The notes under the pieces: model-generated
Told to the model about the DNA's origin: nothing
The model's database searches: none
Seen by the model: only the letters and a program-made list of their open reading frames with translations
Shown here: in pieces, positions 1 through 5,844 of the stretch
How positions within the stretch are numbered: the stretch's first letter is position 1
Layout of the letters: each line of letters begins with the position of its first letter
NCBI GenBank assembly: GCA_020341875.1
Contig: CP070839.1
Location: 1,759,272-1,767,049 of the forward strand
Origin: Candidatus Zixiibacteriota bacterium
GTDB taxonomy: Bacteria > Zixibacteria > MSB-5A5 > SM1-73
DNA: 7,778 nucleotides
Direction: 5' to 3'
Made by a program: the position numbers and the translations under genes

Positions 1-1438
1 ACAATTCTGAAGGCATGCCAAACACACCCTCTGCTCCCAGTTTAAATCGCCACAATTCCTTTCCATTAGCAGAAAAGCAGTGCAGGCGACCTGTCTCCTT
101 CAGCCCGCTTTGAGTCCCAATTAACACTTCGTTCTTTCCGTCCCCGTTTACATCTCCTACAGCCAAAGACATATCTCTTATCCTCTGAGAGAATCTGCGA
201 TTCCAAAGAACGTTGCCGTCACTTGACTCAGCAAGCACTGTATTCTCATCCATGAGCTTTACCAGAGCGGGATTCCAGTCAACCCAGAAGCGGGAATATG
301 GATAAAGAGCAAAAAGAAGAGTCGCTCCAACGGTCACCAGCAGGACCGCGGAGGACACTCCGAGCGCCAGTTTCCTCCGGTAGAAAGGCCTCTCCGGGGG
401 CAGAATCAGCTCGGCTTTCCGGGCTTTTTCCCGGTCTATGTTCATGGTGATCTTTGTGCCGACGCCCTCTTCGCTCTCAATCTCCCATCCGCCGTACTGC
501 TCAATCAACTGAATGGACTCTTCTGTCACGCCTAATCCCAAACCACCGTCCTTCCCGGAGGTGAATCCTTTCCTGTAAAAGGAGGCCATGGTGGCCTCAT
601 CCATGCCGATGCCGGAATCCTCGATCATGATTGAGACTCCTGGTAGGTCAGGCATTCCTGCCTGACCACCCTCTTTCTCTGATTCCCTGGTCGACACCTT
701 CACTACGCGATCTTTCTCCCTTCCCCGCAGACTGAAGTCTGCCACTACCCCCGCCTCCCCGGTTTTTTTGGCTTCTACTGCTTCGAATGCGTTGCGAATG
801 AGATTAGTCAGGACTCTTTGCCAATGTTTGAAGTTGTCGTATGAGAATCGAACGTTTTCGCCGGCATCCTCCAATTCCTCCTCGACGCTGATTCCAGTTG
901 CCTGAGTCTTCTCGACCCTCACCGTCTTCACTGACTCCCGCACCGCATCATTGAGCGAAAAGGAGAATCTCTGGGTGGCGCTCTCCACGACTTGATCCGT
1001 TAAACGGTTAAACCCGGCCAAAACCTTTCGGAGAGATTCAATATCGAACCTCTCTCCTTTCTCCCCGGAGGCTCTCTCGATTTTCAGCAGCATGCTCCAC
1101 AGCTTCCCCCACAGCCAGATGTCATCACTGGTCGCCATCAAGTTTCTTCTCTCGTCACGCACGAGATCCTTCAATTGGCTCAGTAGCTCGCAGAAGTACT
1201 CGTACCTGGCCCCAATCTCCTCTCCTCTCTCCCAACTCGAGAGTATCATCTCCAACCCGGCTATCTTTTTCTTTCTCTCGTGAACGAGGTTCTCCCTAAG
1301 CGAACTCAGAAGCTGGAAGTTTTTTCCCCTCTGCTCAAATTGCGCCAGAAGATAGGTGTAAAGGGAGAGAAGGTGGAAGCGATAAGTCCACGAGAGAAGG
1401 ACCACAATCACTATCAGAATGACAGCTAACCAGATCAT
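1..1438 (-). CDS. Histidine-kinase-type ATPase with C-terminal FG-GAP propeller, partial (3' end off window)
   Basis: The reading frame is open from ATG at 1438 to the window edge (479 codons) with no stop. Residues 2-19 are a hydrophobic membrane segment. Residues 35-160 are charged and helical. Residues about 196-335 form a HATPase_c domain: N-box with N212 and N216 (NLIRNAFEA), G1 box DSGIGM at 274-279, F-box-like FYRKGFTSG, and G2 box GLGLG at 299-303. A second membrane segment follows at about 357-380. Beyond it lies a propeller-type region with a calcium-loop FG-GAP motif (DVNGDGKNEVLIG, 429-441) and PQQ-like stretches. From family knowledge it should bind ATP and phosphorylate a partner. 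I see no canonical HisKA H-box; H53 (VHERKKK) is the only His in the helical part that could be considered. The inferred topology is a cytoplasmic kinase with an extracytoplasmic propeller. An in-frame TAA immediately precedes the ATG, which fixes the first ATG. No response regulator gene is visible. Confidence 0.88.
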   Translation of the reverse strand, partial: MIWLAVILIVIVVLLSWTYRFHLLSLYTYLLAQFEQRGKNFQLLSSLRENLVHERKKKIAGLEMILSSWERGEEIGARYEYFCELLSQLKDLVRDERRNLMATSDDIWLWGKLWSMLLKIERASGEKGERFDIESLRKVLAGFNRLTDQVVESATQRFSFSLNDAVRESVKTVRVEKTQATGISVEEELEDAGENVRFSYDNFKHWQRVLTNLIRNAFEAVEAKKTGEAGVVADFSLRGREKDRVVKVSTRESEKEGGQAGMPDLPGVSIMIEDSGIGMDEATMASFYRKGFTSGKDGGLGLGVTEESIQLIEQYGGWEIESEEGVGTKITMNIDREKARKAELILPPERPFYRRKLALGVSSAVLLVTVGATLLFALYPYSRFWVDWNPALVKLMDENTVLAESSDGNVLWNRRFSQRIRDMSLAVGDVNGDGKNEVLIGTQSGLKETGRLHCFSANGKELWRFKLGAEGVFGMPSEL

Positions 1439-1585
1439 TTAGTCAGTCCACAGCTTCACGTCGAGCGTAAACGGCATCCGACGCGCAAGTGCGAATAACC
1501 GCGCTCCTGACAACACCTGGAGAATTCTGATCCACTCGGCCGGGATATCCTCTGAAGAAGATTTCTCGATATCCTTGTTCTCCAA
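1439..1585 (-). CDS. Doubtful small ORF abutting the kinase gene
   Basis: A 48-codon frame opens with TTG directly after an in-frame TAG and ends with a TAA that touches the kinase ATG (TAA then ATG, no gap). That spacing would suit translational coupling. The product has a charged N-terminus, then an amphipathic part including WIRILQVLSGA. No Shine-Dalgarno sequence is seen before the TTG. From about 1503 to 1443 another frame is also open and reads protein-like (IRTCASDAVYARREAVD), so this could be the remnant of a longer frameshifted gene. I do not recognise a family with certainty. Confidence 0.3.
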   Translation of the reverse strand: MENKDIEKSSSEDIPAEWIRILQVLSGARLFALARRMPFTLDVKLWTD

Positions 1586-1684
1586 CTAATATGAACGCAA
1601 ACAAGTACTTCGCGCTTGTATTTTGATCAGAGAATCAGTGAAGGGTCTTTAACTCAAACTGTCATTGGATGTTAAGCGCCAAGA

Positions 1685-1693
1685 TGTGGATAA
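1685..1693 (-). promoter_or_regulatory. DnaA box (perfect consensus)
   Basis: The minus strand reads TTATCCACA, matching the TTATNCACA consensus bound by the DnaA initiator. It lies between the bactofilin and kinase genes, outside firm coding sequence. It could be part of an origin, a DnaA-titration site, a DnaA-regulated promoter, or chance. Confidence 0.45.
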
Positions 1694-1754
1694 CCAGCAT
1701 GGAATTATGCTACGTTCTGCGGATTAACATCTTGTCCCAGAGGATATTAACAGA

Positions 1755-1763
1755 TTTTCCACA
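1755..1763 (+). promoter_or_regulatory. Near-consensus DnaA box
   Basis: The plus strand reads TTTTCCACA, one base from TTATCCACA, in the orientation opposite to the perfect box 61 nt away. Its support comes mainly from the other box and from nearby parAB. Confidence 0.3.
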
Positions 1764-1803
1764 AACTCCTGACATTTGTTAACATAAGTAGTTCGCGGAC
1801 AAC

Positions 1804-1825
1804 ATGTACATGAATCTACGTACAT
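1804..1825. repeat. Short inverted repeat downstream of the bactofilin gene
   Basis: ATGTAC (1804-1809) and GTACAT (1820-1825) are perfect inverted arms with a 10-nt spacer, starting 5 nt past the bactofilin stop. It is AT-rich and has no T-run after it on the minus strand, so it is a poor intrinsic terminator. It could be a protein-binding site or chance. Confidence 0.25.
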
Positions 1826-1829
1826 AACG

Positions 1830-2204
1830 CTATTCTTGGGGCGGGGGCGGCTCAGTGGAGGTCTCTTTCATATTGCATCTTCCATGGAATACCGCTCCTT
1901 CCTCCACTACCAGGTTCTTAGTGGTGACGTCCCCCTCCACTACCGCCTTGGACTGAAGCTCGATTTTGTCCTGCGCGAAGATATTCCCGAACACCTTACC
2001 ACCTATCACCGCAGTCTTAACGGCCAGTTCCGCCTCGACCGTGCCGGTGTCTCCCACAGCCAGAGACTCGGACGCAGAGATCCTGCCCCTGACCGCACCG
2101 TCGATTCTGACTCCGCCCTGGACCTTGATGGTCCCTTCAATTACCGAGTCTTTTCCTATAATGGTATTCAATCCTTCCCCTCCTCTGTCTTTTCTGTTCT
2201 TCAT
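1830..2204 (-). CDS. Bactofilin (polymer-forming cytoskeletal protein)
   Basis: This 124-residue protein matches the bactofilin family (formerly DUF583). A short charged N-terminus (1-11) precedes a Gly/Val-rich core at about 12-110, whose regularly spaced motifs (NTIIGKDSVIEG, VRIDGAVRG, AVIGGKVFGNIFA, LVVEEGAVFHG) fit the right-handed beta-helix fold. The tail ends in a proline run (EPPPPQE). Bactofilins polymerise without nucleotide and form cytoplasmic, often membrane-associated filaments that localise wall enzymes or segregation proteins. The gene starts 9 nt after the M23 peptidase stop, a pairing known in several phyla. The ATG at 2204 has no clear Shine-Dalgarno sequence. A GGAGG lies inside the gene 7 nt before a TTG at 2171 (residue 12), so a shorter form starting LNTIIG is possible. 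The extended N-terminus is normal for the family, so I keep the ATG. Confidence 0.93.
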   Translation of the reverse strand: MKNRKDRGGEGLNTIIGKDSVIEGTIKVQGGVRIDGAVRGRISASESLAVGDTGTVEAELAVKTAVIGGKVFGNIFAQDKIELQSKAVVEGDVTTKNLVVEEGAVFHGRCNMKETSTEPPPPQE

Positions 2205-2213
2205 GATTTGATA

Positions 2214-3044
2214 TCAGCGTCGGTTCAAAAAGCTGCCGGGATCAACGGGAACGTCGTCCTTTCTAATCTCATAATGCAGATGCGGAGCTGAGCTTCTGCC
2301 GGTATTTCCTGAAAGGGCAATCACCTGGTTCCTCCGAACCGCATCGCCTGGGTTCACCAGGATCTTGGAGTTATGCCCGTAGTAGGTGGCATAGCCGTTC
2401 GCATGATCAACCGCCACCAGTTTCCCATACATATCATCCCAGACGACCAGAATGACCTTCCCATCCGCAGTTGCCTTCACCTCTGTTCCGGTCTTTGCCG
2501 CAAAATCGATCCCAGGGTGCTGTGTTCCGAATCCCGGAATATTCAAGGAGAACTCTTGCGTGATCCACCCTTCTATCGGTGCACCCCTTGGAATCCCACC
2601 GGCCGAGCCAGGCTCAACTGCAATCGAATCGGACGTCAGGGCACTCTGGATCTCTTCCCCTGCGAAGGAGGAAACGACCTCCGCATCCAACCAGTCTGGA
2701 CCTTCCGAGTAGGAAGCCAGTTGAGTTTGCGTCCCTCCCTGGTATTCGACTCCAGCCAACTGTGCCACCCTCAGGACAAACCTCTTGTACTCCCCAAGCT
2801 CCCTCTCCAGTTCCACCACCTTGGCGTTATATCTCCTCAACTTCTGGTTTTCCTGTTTCAGAGACTTCCCGGCGATCACCTCGTACAGGAGCCTTCCGTG
2901 AAAGATACTCAGCACCACGACGAAAAGCAGGAGAAAGCCCAGCACACCCACCAGCAGCCGCACAGTGAGGAAGGAGAGTTTGAACTTCAGGCTGCTGCGG
3001 TGCCCTTCTGGCACTATAAGAAAGCTAATGGATCTTCTCGACAT
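2214..3044 (-). CDS. Membrane-anchored M23 (LytM-type) peptidoglycan endopeptidase
   Basis: A 276-residue protein. Basic residues 3-22 lead into a transmembrane helix at about 26-48. A predicted coiled coil (about 58-95, with heptad-like Leu/Val) follows, then a linker, then a C-terminal M23 domain at about 160-272. The zinc site is complete: H176 and D180 in HPGID, and H257 of HLHYE (H255 and H257). H224 lies in YYGH. The enzyme should therefore be active, cutting peptide cross-links of peptidoglycan in the periplasm. It sits 69 nt after parB and 9 nt before the bactofilin gene. M23/bactofilin pairs shape cells in several bacteria, so the filament may position this enzyme; that is an inference here. 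The ATG at 3044 has no strong ribosome-binding site. Confidence 0.93.
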   Translation of the reverse strand: MSRRSISFLIVPEGHRSSLKFKLSFLTVRLLVGVLGFLLLFVVVLSIFHGRLLYEVIAGKSLKQENQKLRRYNAKVVELERELGEYKRFVLRVAQLAGVEYQGGTQTQLASYSEGPDWLDAEVVSSFAGEEIQSALTSDSIAVEPGSAGGIPRGAPIEGWITQEFSLNIPGFGTQHPGIDFAAKTGTEVKATADGKVILVVWDDMYGKLVAVDHANGYATYYGHNSKILVNPGDAVRRNQVIALSGNTGRSSAPHLHYEIRKDDVPVDPGSFLNRR

Positions 3045-3078
3045 ATTGGTTAGTGCTTCAATTCGTCAAGAGAACGAC

Positions 3079-3108
3079 AAAAAAGGGTGGGACATGCCCC
3101 GCGGGGGT
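3079..3108 (-). terminator. Possible weak terminator or attenuator between parB and the M23 gene
   Basis: On the minus strand just past the parB stop, a GC palindrome (CCCCGCGGGG) and a short GGGG/TCCC stem are followed by ACCC and six T residues (3084-3079). The arms are only 3-4 bp, so any termination would be partial. It might lower expression of the peptidase and bactofilin relative to parAB. Confidence 0.25.
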
Positions 3109-3113
3109 CAGAA

Positions 3114-3980
3114 TCATAGGGTCAACTGCAGCAGTTCAAGTATCCGGGACAGATCCTCCTCCGAGTAGAACTCGATTTCGATTCTTCCCCCTTTTCGTTT
3201 GCTCAGCACCTTAACTGAGGTTCCGAAATACTGCTTCAACTTCTCCTCAATCTCAAAGAACGCAGGGGAACTCTTTGCCCTCTTCCTGGTGGTGCGGGCT
3301 CTTCCTTCCGGGCGTGCCAGATCCTCCGTTCTCCGGACGGAGAGCTCCTCCTTCACTACCCGTCTGGACAGGGCTGTTTGTTCTTGCTCTCCGGAAAGCG
3401 AGAGTATGGCCCGGGCGTGACCTTCGGACAGCCTCCCGTCGCCGATGAGCTTCTGCACTTCCTCCGGCAGGCTCAGGATCCTGATGGTATTAGCCACCGA
3501 CGAGCGGTCCTTTCCTATTCTCTGAGCCACCTGCTCCTGGGTAAGCTGGCATTCCTCCAGCAGCCTCTTGTAGCCTTTGGCCGCGTCGATGGGGTTCAAA
3601 TCCTCCCTCTGGAGGTTCTCGATTAAGGAGAGCTCCAGCATATCCTCTTTTGAGAGCTTACCCGCGATCATCGCCGGGATCTCTTCCCACCCCAGCCTCC
3701 TGGCCGCCAGAAGCCTCCTCTCTCCCGCCACCAGCTCGAATTCCTCTCCCACCTGCCTGACTACCACCGGCTGGATGATTCCTTTCTCCTTGATGGAAGC
3801 GGACAGTTCCAGGAGCTTCTCCTCGTCCACCTTCGTCCGTGGTTGGTACGGATTCGATTTGATCCTATCGATCCTCAGGTTCACCAGCCCCTGTCTGGCC
3901 TGCTCCTCGGCTCTGACCGACTCCTCAGGCGATTCACCGATCAGCGCCTCCAATCCTTTTCCCAAAGCTTTTCTACTCAT
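3114..3980 (-). CDS. parB: Chromosome partitioning protein ParB (Spo0J/Noc family)
   Basis: I choose the ATG at 3980 (288 residues). It has GGAGAG 7 nt upstream and overlaps the parA stop by 8 nt, a sign of translational coupling; a TTG five codons earlier is less likely. The N-terminal ALGKGLEALI (5-14) is the conserved motif that stimulates ParA ATPase. The CTP-binding ParB/Srx domain covers about 34-125, with NPYQPR (43-48), the GERR box (86-89) and ENLQRE (121-126). The helix-turn-helix region, about 145-192 (TQEQVAQRIGKDRSSVANTIR), recognises parS. A basic linker (about 226-238) leads to the C-terminal dimerisation domain (about 242-285). ParB loads at parS, spreads as a CTP-dependent clamp, and is moved by ParA. 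All domains are present. No convincing parS was found in the window. Confidence 0.95.
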   Translation of the reverse strand: MSRKALGKGLEALIGESPEESVRAEEQARQGLVNLRIDRIKSNPYQPRTKVDEEKLLELSASIKEKGIIQPVVVRQVGEEFELVAGERRLLAARRLGWEEIPAMIAGKLSKEDMLELSLIENLQREDLNPIDAAKGYKRLLEECQLTQEQVAQRIGKDRSSVANTIRILSLPEEVQKLIGDGRLSEGHARAILSLSGEQEQTALSRRVVKEELSVRRTEDLARPEGRARTTRKRAKSSPAFFEIEEKLKQYFGTSVKVLSKRKGGRIEIEFYSEEDLSRILELLQLTL

Positions 3981-4779
3981 TTTCGATCTCTCCAACCTGC
4001 ACCATTTCCGGAACTGGTGCTGAATGATTCAGTATCTCCTGAGCTAAGCTCAGATAGTTTTCTGCCCCTGTGGACATGATGTCGTAGAGGATGATGGGCT
4101 TGCCGAAGCCGGGCGCCTCGGAGAGCCTGACATTTCTGTTTATCACGGTCTTATACACCTTGTCAGAGAAGTACTTTCTCGCCTCCTCCGCCACCTGTCG
4201 GGACAGATTCAGTCTGCTGTCGTACATGGTCAAGAGAACACCCTCGATCTCAAGCTCGGAATTCAAATTCTTCTGCACCAGCCTTATGGTGTTCAGAAGC
4301 TGGCTCAATCCCTCCAGGGCATAATATTCGCTTTGCATCGGTATCAGGATTGAGTCTGCAGCCGTGAGCGTGTTCACGGTAAGAAGTCCCAGGGATGGGG
4401 GGGAGTCGATCAGGATGAAGTCGTACTTCTCTTTTACCGGCTCCAGAGCAGCCTTGAGTCTCCTCTCCCGGGCCAGGACGTTCACCAACTCCACTTCCGC
4501 GCCCACCAATCTGAGATGAGAGGGAACCAGGTCAAGGTAGGAAAGTTCCGTCTTGTGGATGATCGTCTCCACCGGAAGATCCTGCACCAGAACCTCATAT
4601 ATGCTTCTTTCCAACTTATTCTTATCGATTCCCACGCCGGAGGTGGAGGTGGCTTGAGGATCGATATCCACAAGCAGGGTCTTCTTCTCAGCTACGGCCA
4701 GGCAAGCGGACAGATTGACTGCGGTGGTCGTTTTTCCCACTCCCCCTTTTTGATTGGCGACCGCGATGATCCTTCCCAA
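3973..4779 (-). CDS. parA: Chromosome partitioning ATPase ParA (Soj family)
   Basis: A 268-residue MinD/ParA-type ATPase. The deviant Walker A is KGGVGKTT (11-18), with the signature Lys K11. Walker A' is LLVDIDPQ (35-42; D38 and D40), and Walker B is FILIDSPPSLG (121-131; D125). The length fits chromosomal ParA without an N-terminal DNA-binding domain, unlike many plasmid forms. It should dimerise on ATP, bind nucleoid DNA non-specifically and pull ParB-parS complexes. The start is TTG at 4779, preceded by GAGGGG (4793-4788) with 8-nt spacing; the protein begins MGRIIAVANQKGG as expected for the family. It is the first gene of the minus-strand cluster and overlaps parB. C-terminal to about residue 252 the sequence is a non-conserved acidic tail. 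Confidence 0.96.
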   Translation of the reverse strand: MGRIIAVANQKGGVGKTTTAVNLSACLAVAEKKTLLVDIDPQATSTSGVGIDKNKLERSIYEVLVQDLPVETIIHKTELSYLDLVPSHLRLVGAEVELVNVLARERRLKAALEPVKEKYDFILIDSPPSLGLLTVNTLTAADSILIPMQSEYYALEGLSQLLNTIRLVQKNLNSELEIEGVLLTMYDSRLNLSRQVAEEARKYFSDKVYKTVINRNVRLSEAPGFGKPIILYDIMSTGAENYLSLAQEILNHSAPVPEMVQVGEIENE

Positions 4780-4866
4780 GTTTTTGTCCCCTCGCCGAGC
4801 TAACAGGTTTTAGAATACTTCCAATGTTTTCCCATAAGTTACAACCTTTGGCCGAAAAAGCAAGAG

Positions 4867-4897
4867 GTTTCGGGGGAAAAAAGCCAGCCACCGAAAC
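4867..4897. repeat. Inverted repeat upstream of parA
   Basis: GTTTCGG (4867-4873) and CCGAAAC (4891-4897) are perfect 7-bp inverted arms separated by 17 nt, about 90-115 nt upstream of the parA start. The left arm begins a sequence matching about 11 of 16 positions of the parS consensus, too poor to call. It may be an operator or a stem in the parA leader. Confidence 0.3.
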
Positions 4898-5016
4898 TTA
4901 AGTCAGTTGCTCGTTGACCGACAGGTTCTTCCCGCGACTCTAAACGCAGGCCTGAATGCTTCCCCGGGGTTGGCGCCGGAGCAGGCGGATTATTTTTGAG
5001 CGAAAGAAAGAATCGC

Positions 5017-5048
5017 TTGACTTTGCCGTGCCAACAAAGTAGTATTAT
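5017..5048 (+). promoter_or_regulatory. Candidate sigma70 promoter for the lipoprotein gene
   Basis: TTGACT (5017-5022) matches five of six -35 positions. TAGTAT lies at 17-nt spacing (5040-5045) and TATTAT overlaps it at 20-nt spacing (5043-5048), either of which could be the -10. It would give a leader of about 175 nt before the gene at 5228. Confidence 0.4.
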
Positions 5049-5071
5049 GTATTGAAAACGGTATCAGATAG

Positions 5072-5200
5072 GTGTCGTCAAGTACGGCAGAAGACCGCTG
5101 CGAGGCCATGTGGATTATGCCAGTTGATCTGTATGAGGGCCACAATTCGCTTGTAGTCCTCTCCATGACCAGTCGAAAACCGGTGTCAGCTTCCATTTAA
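5072..5200 (+). CDS. Doubtful 42-codon ORF upstream of the lipoprotein gene
   Basis: A frame opens with GTG right after an in-frame TAG and ends 28 nt before the next gene. The translation (starting VSSSTAEDRCEAMW) has a mixed, protein-like composition, and it lies within the predicted leader of the downstream gene. There is no Shine-Dalgarno sequence and no family I recognise. It could be a leader ORF, a remnant or chance. Confidence 0.18.
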   Translation: MSSSTAEDRCEAMWIMPVDLYEGHNSLVVLSMTSRKPVSASI

Positions 5201-5227
5201 TCCCTCAAACCACTTAAGGGAGGTGCG

Positions 5228-5725
5228 ATGAGAGACACAGTTCGATCCGTTTTGTCGGTAGTCTTGGTAGTAGGTTTGCTCTCCACGTTCTTGACTTGCG
5301 CGACAATAATGCATGGGACCAAGCAGGACGTCTCAATCAGCTCCAGCCCGGATCAGGCTGAAGTCGAGGTGATGACCGCCGGTGGGGTAGTAGTTTTCAC
5401 CGGAAACACCCCGGTCACCACGAAGCTCCAGCGGAAACACGAGTACGACGTATTCATCAACCTGGCCGGGTATCAGGAAGCGAAGGTTCACATCTCAAAG
5501 GAATTCGATTCGATCTACCTGGGGAATATACTATGCGGGGGAATCATAGGGATGATCATCGACGCCGCCAATGGGGCCATGAACAAGCTGGAGCCCGACG
5601 TCATCAGCGTCACTCTTGTCACCGCGCTTCTCGACGAGCAGACCCGCGAGACCTACGCCGTCTTCCGAGCGTTGGACTCCGATGGTCAATTGCGCACACT
5701 GGTAATCCCTCTTGTGAAAACCTAG
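5228..5725 (+). CDS. Small envelope protein or lipoprotein with PEGA-like domain
   Basis: A 165-residue protein with a strong ribosome-binding site (AAGGGAGG, 4 nt before ATG). Residues 1-24 form a signal sequence ending in LLSTFLTC; Cys24 could be lipidated, but F-L-T before it is a poor lipobox. Residues about 32-93 resemble PEGA-type beta domains: SSSPDQAEVEV, then GNTPVTTKL, then RKHEYDVFINLAGYQ. A glycine-rich hydrophobic stretch, GNILCGGIIGMIIDAANGAM (99-118), follows, a pattern I associate with small bacterial lipoproteins of this type. The C-terminal part (130-165) carries no motif I know. PEGA-like domains are thought to bind surface or wall components; the function here is unknown. 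It heads the plus-strand genes, divergent from parA. Confidence 0.8.
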   Translation: MRDTVRSVLSVVLVVGLLSTFLTCATIMHGTKQDVSISSSPDQAEVEVMTAGGVVVFTGNTPVTTKLQRKHEYDVFINLAGYQEAKVHISKEFDSIYLGNILCGGIIGMIIDAANGAMNKLEPDVISVTLVTALLDEQTRETYAVFRALDSDGQLRTLVIPLVKT

Positions 5726-5742
5726 AAACGGGGAGAAAGGCG

Positions 5743-5798
5743 GGGTTGCCTCTTCAAGGCAAAAGCACGGCGGAAGCTGAAACCGGGAGAGGCAACCC
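5743..5798. repeat. 11-bp perfect inverted repeat (long hairpin) between lipoprotein and yidD-like genes
   Basis: GGGTTGCCTCT (5743-5753) and AGAGGCAACCC (5788-5798) are perfectly complementary, with a 34-nt loop that holds further short self-complementary pieces (for example TGCC/GGCA at 5747-5750 and 5758-5761). It begins 17 nt past the lipoprotein stop and ends 47 nt before the next start. No T-run follows, so it is not a textbook intrinsic terminator. It may be a processing or stability element, an attenuator or a structured RNA. Confidence 0.6.
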
Positions 5799-5844
5799 TG
5801 TCTGAGCTTTGTCTTCCTGAAATTCGAGCAGAGGAGAATCCGGG

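Larger units (their letters stand above)
1586..1829. other. Intergenic region with DnaA-box-like sites
   Basis: No convincing gene is seen here. The stretch is visibly richer in A+T than its neighbours. It holds a perfect DnaA box on the minus strand (TTATCCACA, 1685-1693), a one-mismatch box on the plus strand (TTTTCCACA, 1755-1763), an 8-bp inverted repeat CAAGATGT/ACATCTTG (1680-1687 and 1727-1734), and a GTTAAC palindrome near 1779. Two boxes alone do not make an origin, but origins commonly lie close to parAB. Confidence 0.4.
4780..5227. other. Divergent intergenic region between parA and the plus-strand envelope genes
   Basis: This 448-nt region lies between divergently transcribed genes, so it should hold promoters for both. 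I see a sigma70-like candidate for the plus strand (5017-5048) and a 7-bp inverted repeat upstream of parA (4867-4897). A TGTGGATTA sequence near 5108 is a one-mismatch DnaA-box match on the minus strand. No clear parA promoter can be pointed out. Open frames here (68 codons on minus, 42 on plus) lack good start signals. Confidence 0.5.

Noticed and set aside
1449..1464. CTTCACGT as a parS-like site
   Set aside because: Only about 10 of 16 positions match; chance level for a short half-site.
1836..2291. Plus-strand 151-codon frame
   Set aside because: It lies antisense to the bactofilin, whose family match is clear; the translation has no recognisable features.
2373..3053. Plus-strand 226-codon frame
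   Set aside because: Antisense shadow of the M23 peptidase gene with complete catalytic motifs.
3981..3995. TTG at 3995 as parB start
   Set aside because: The ATG five codons later has GGAGAG at good spacing and gives the usual MSRKALGKGL N-terminus.
4990..5196. Minus-strand 68-codon frame between parA and the lipoprotein
   Set aside because: No ribosome-binding site or family resemblance, and it overlaps the promoter candidate for the opposite strand.
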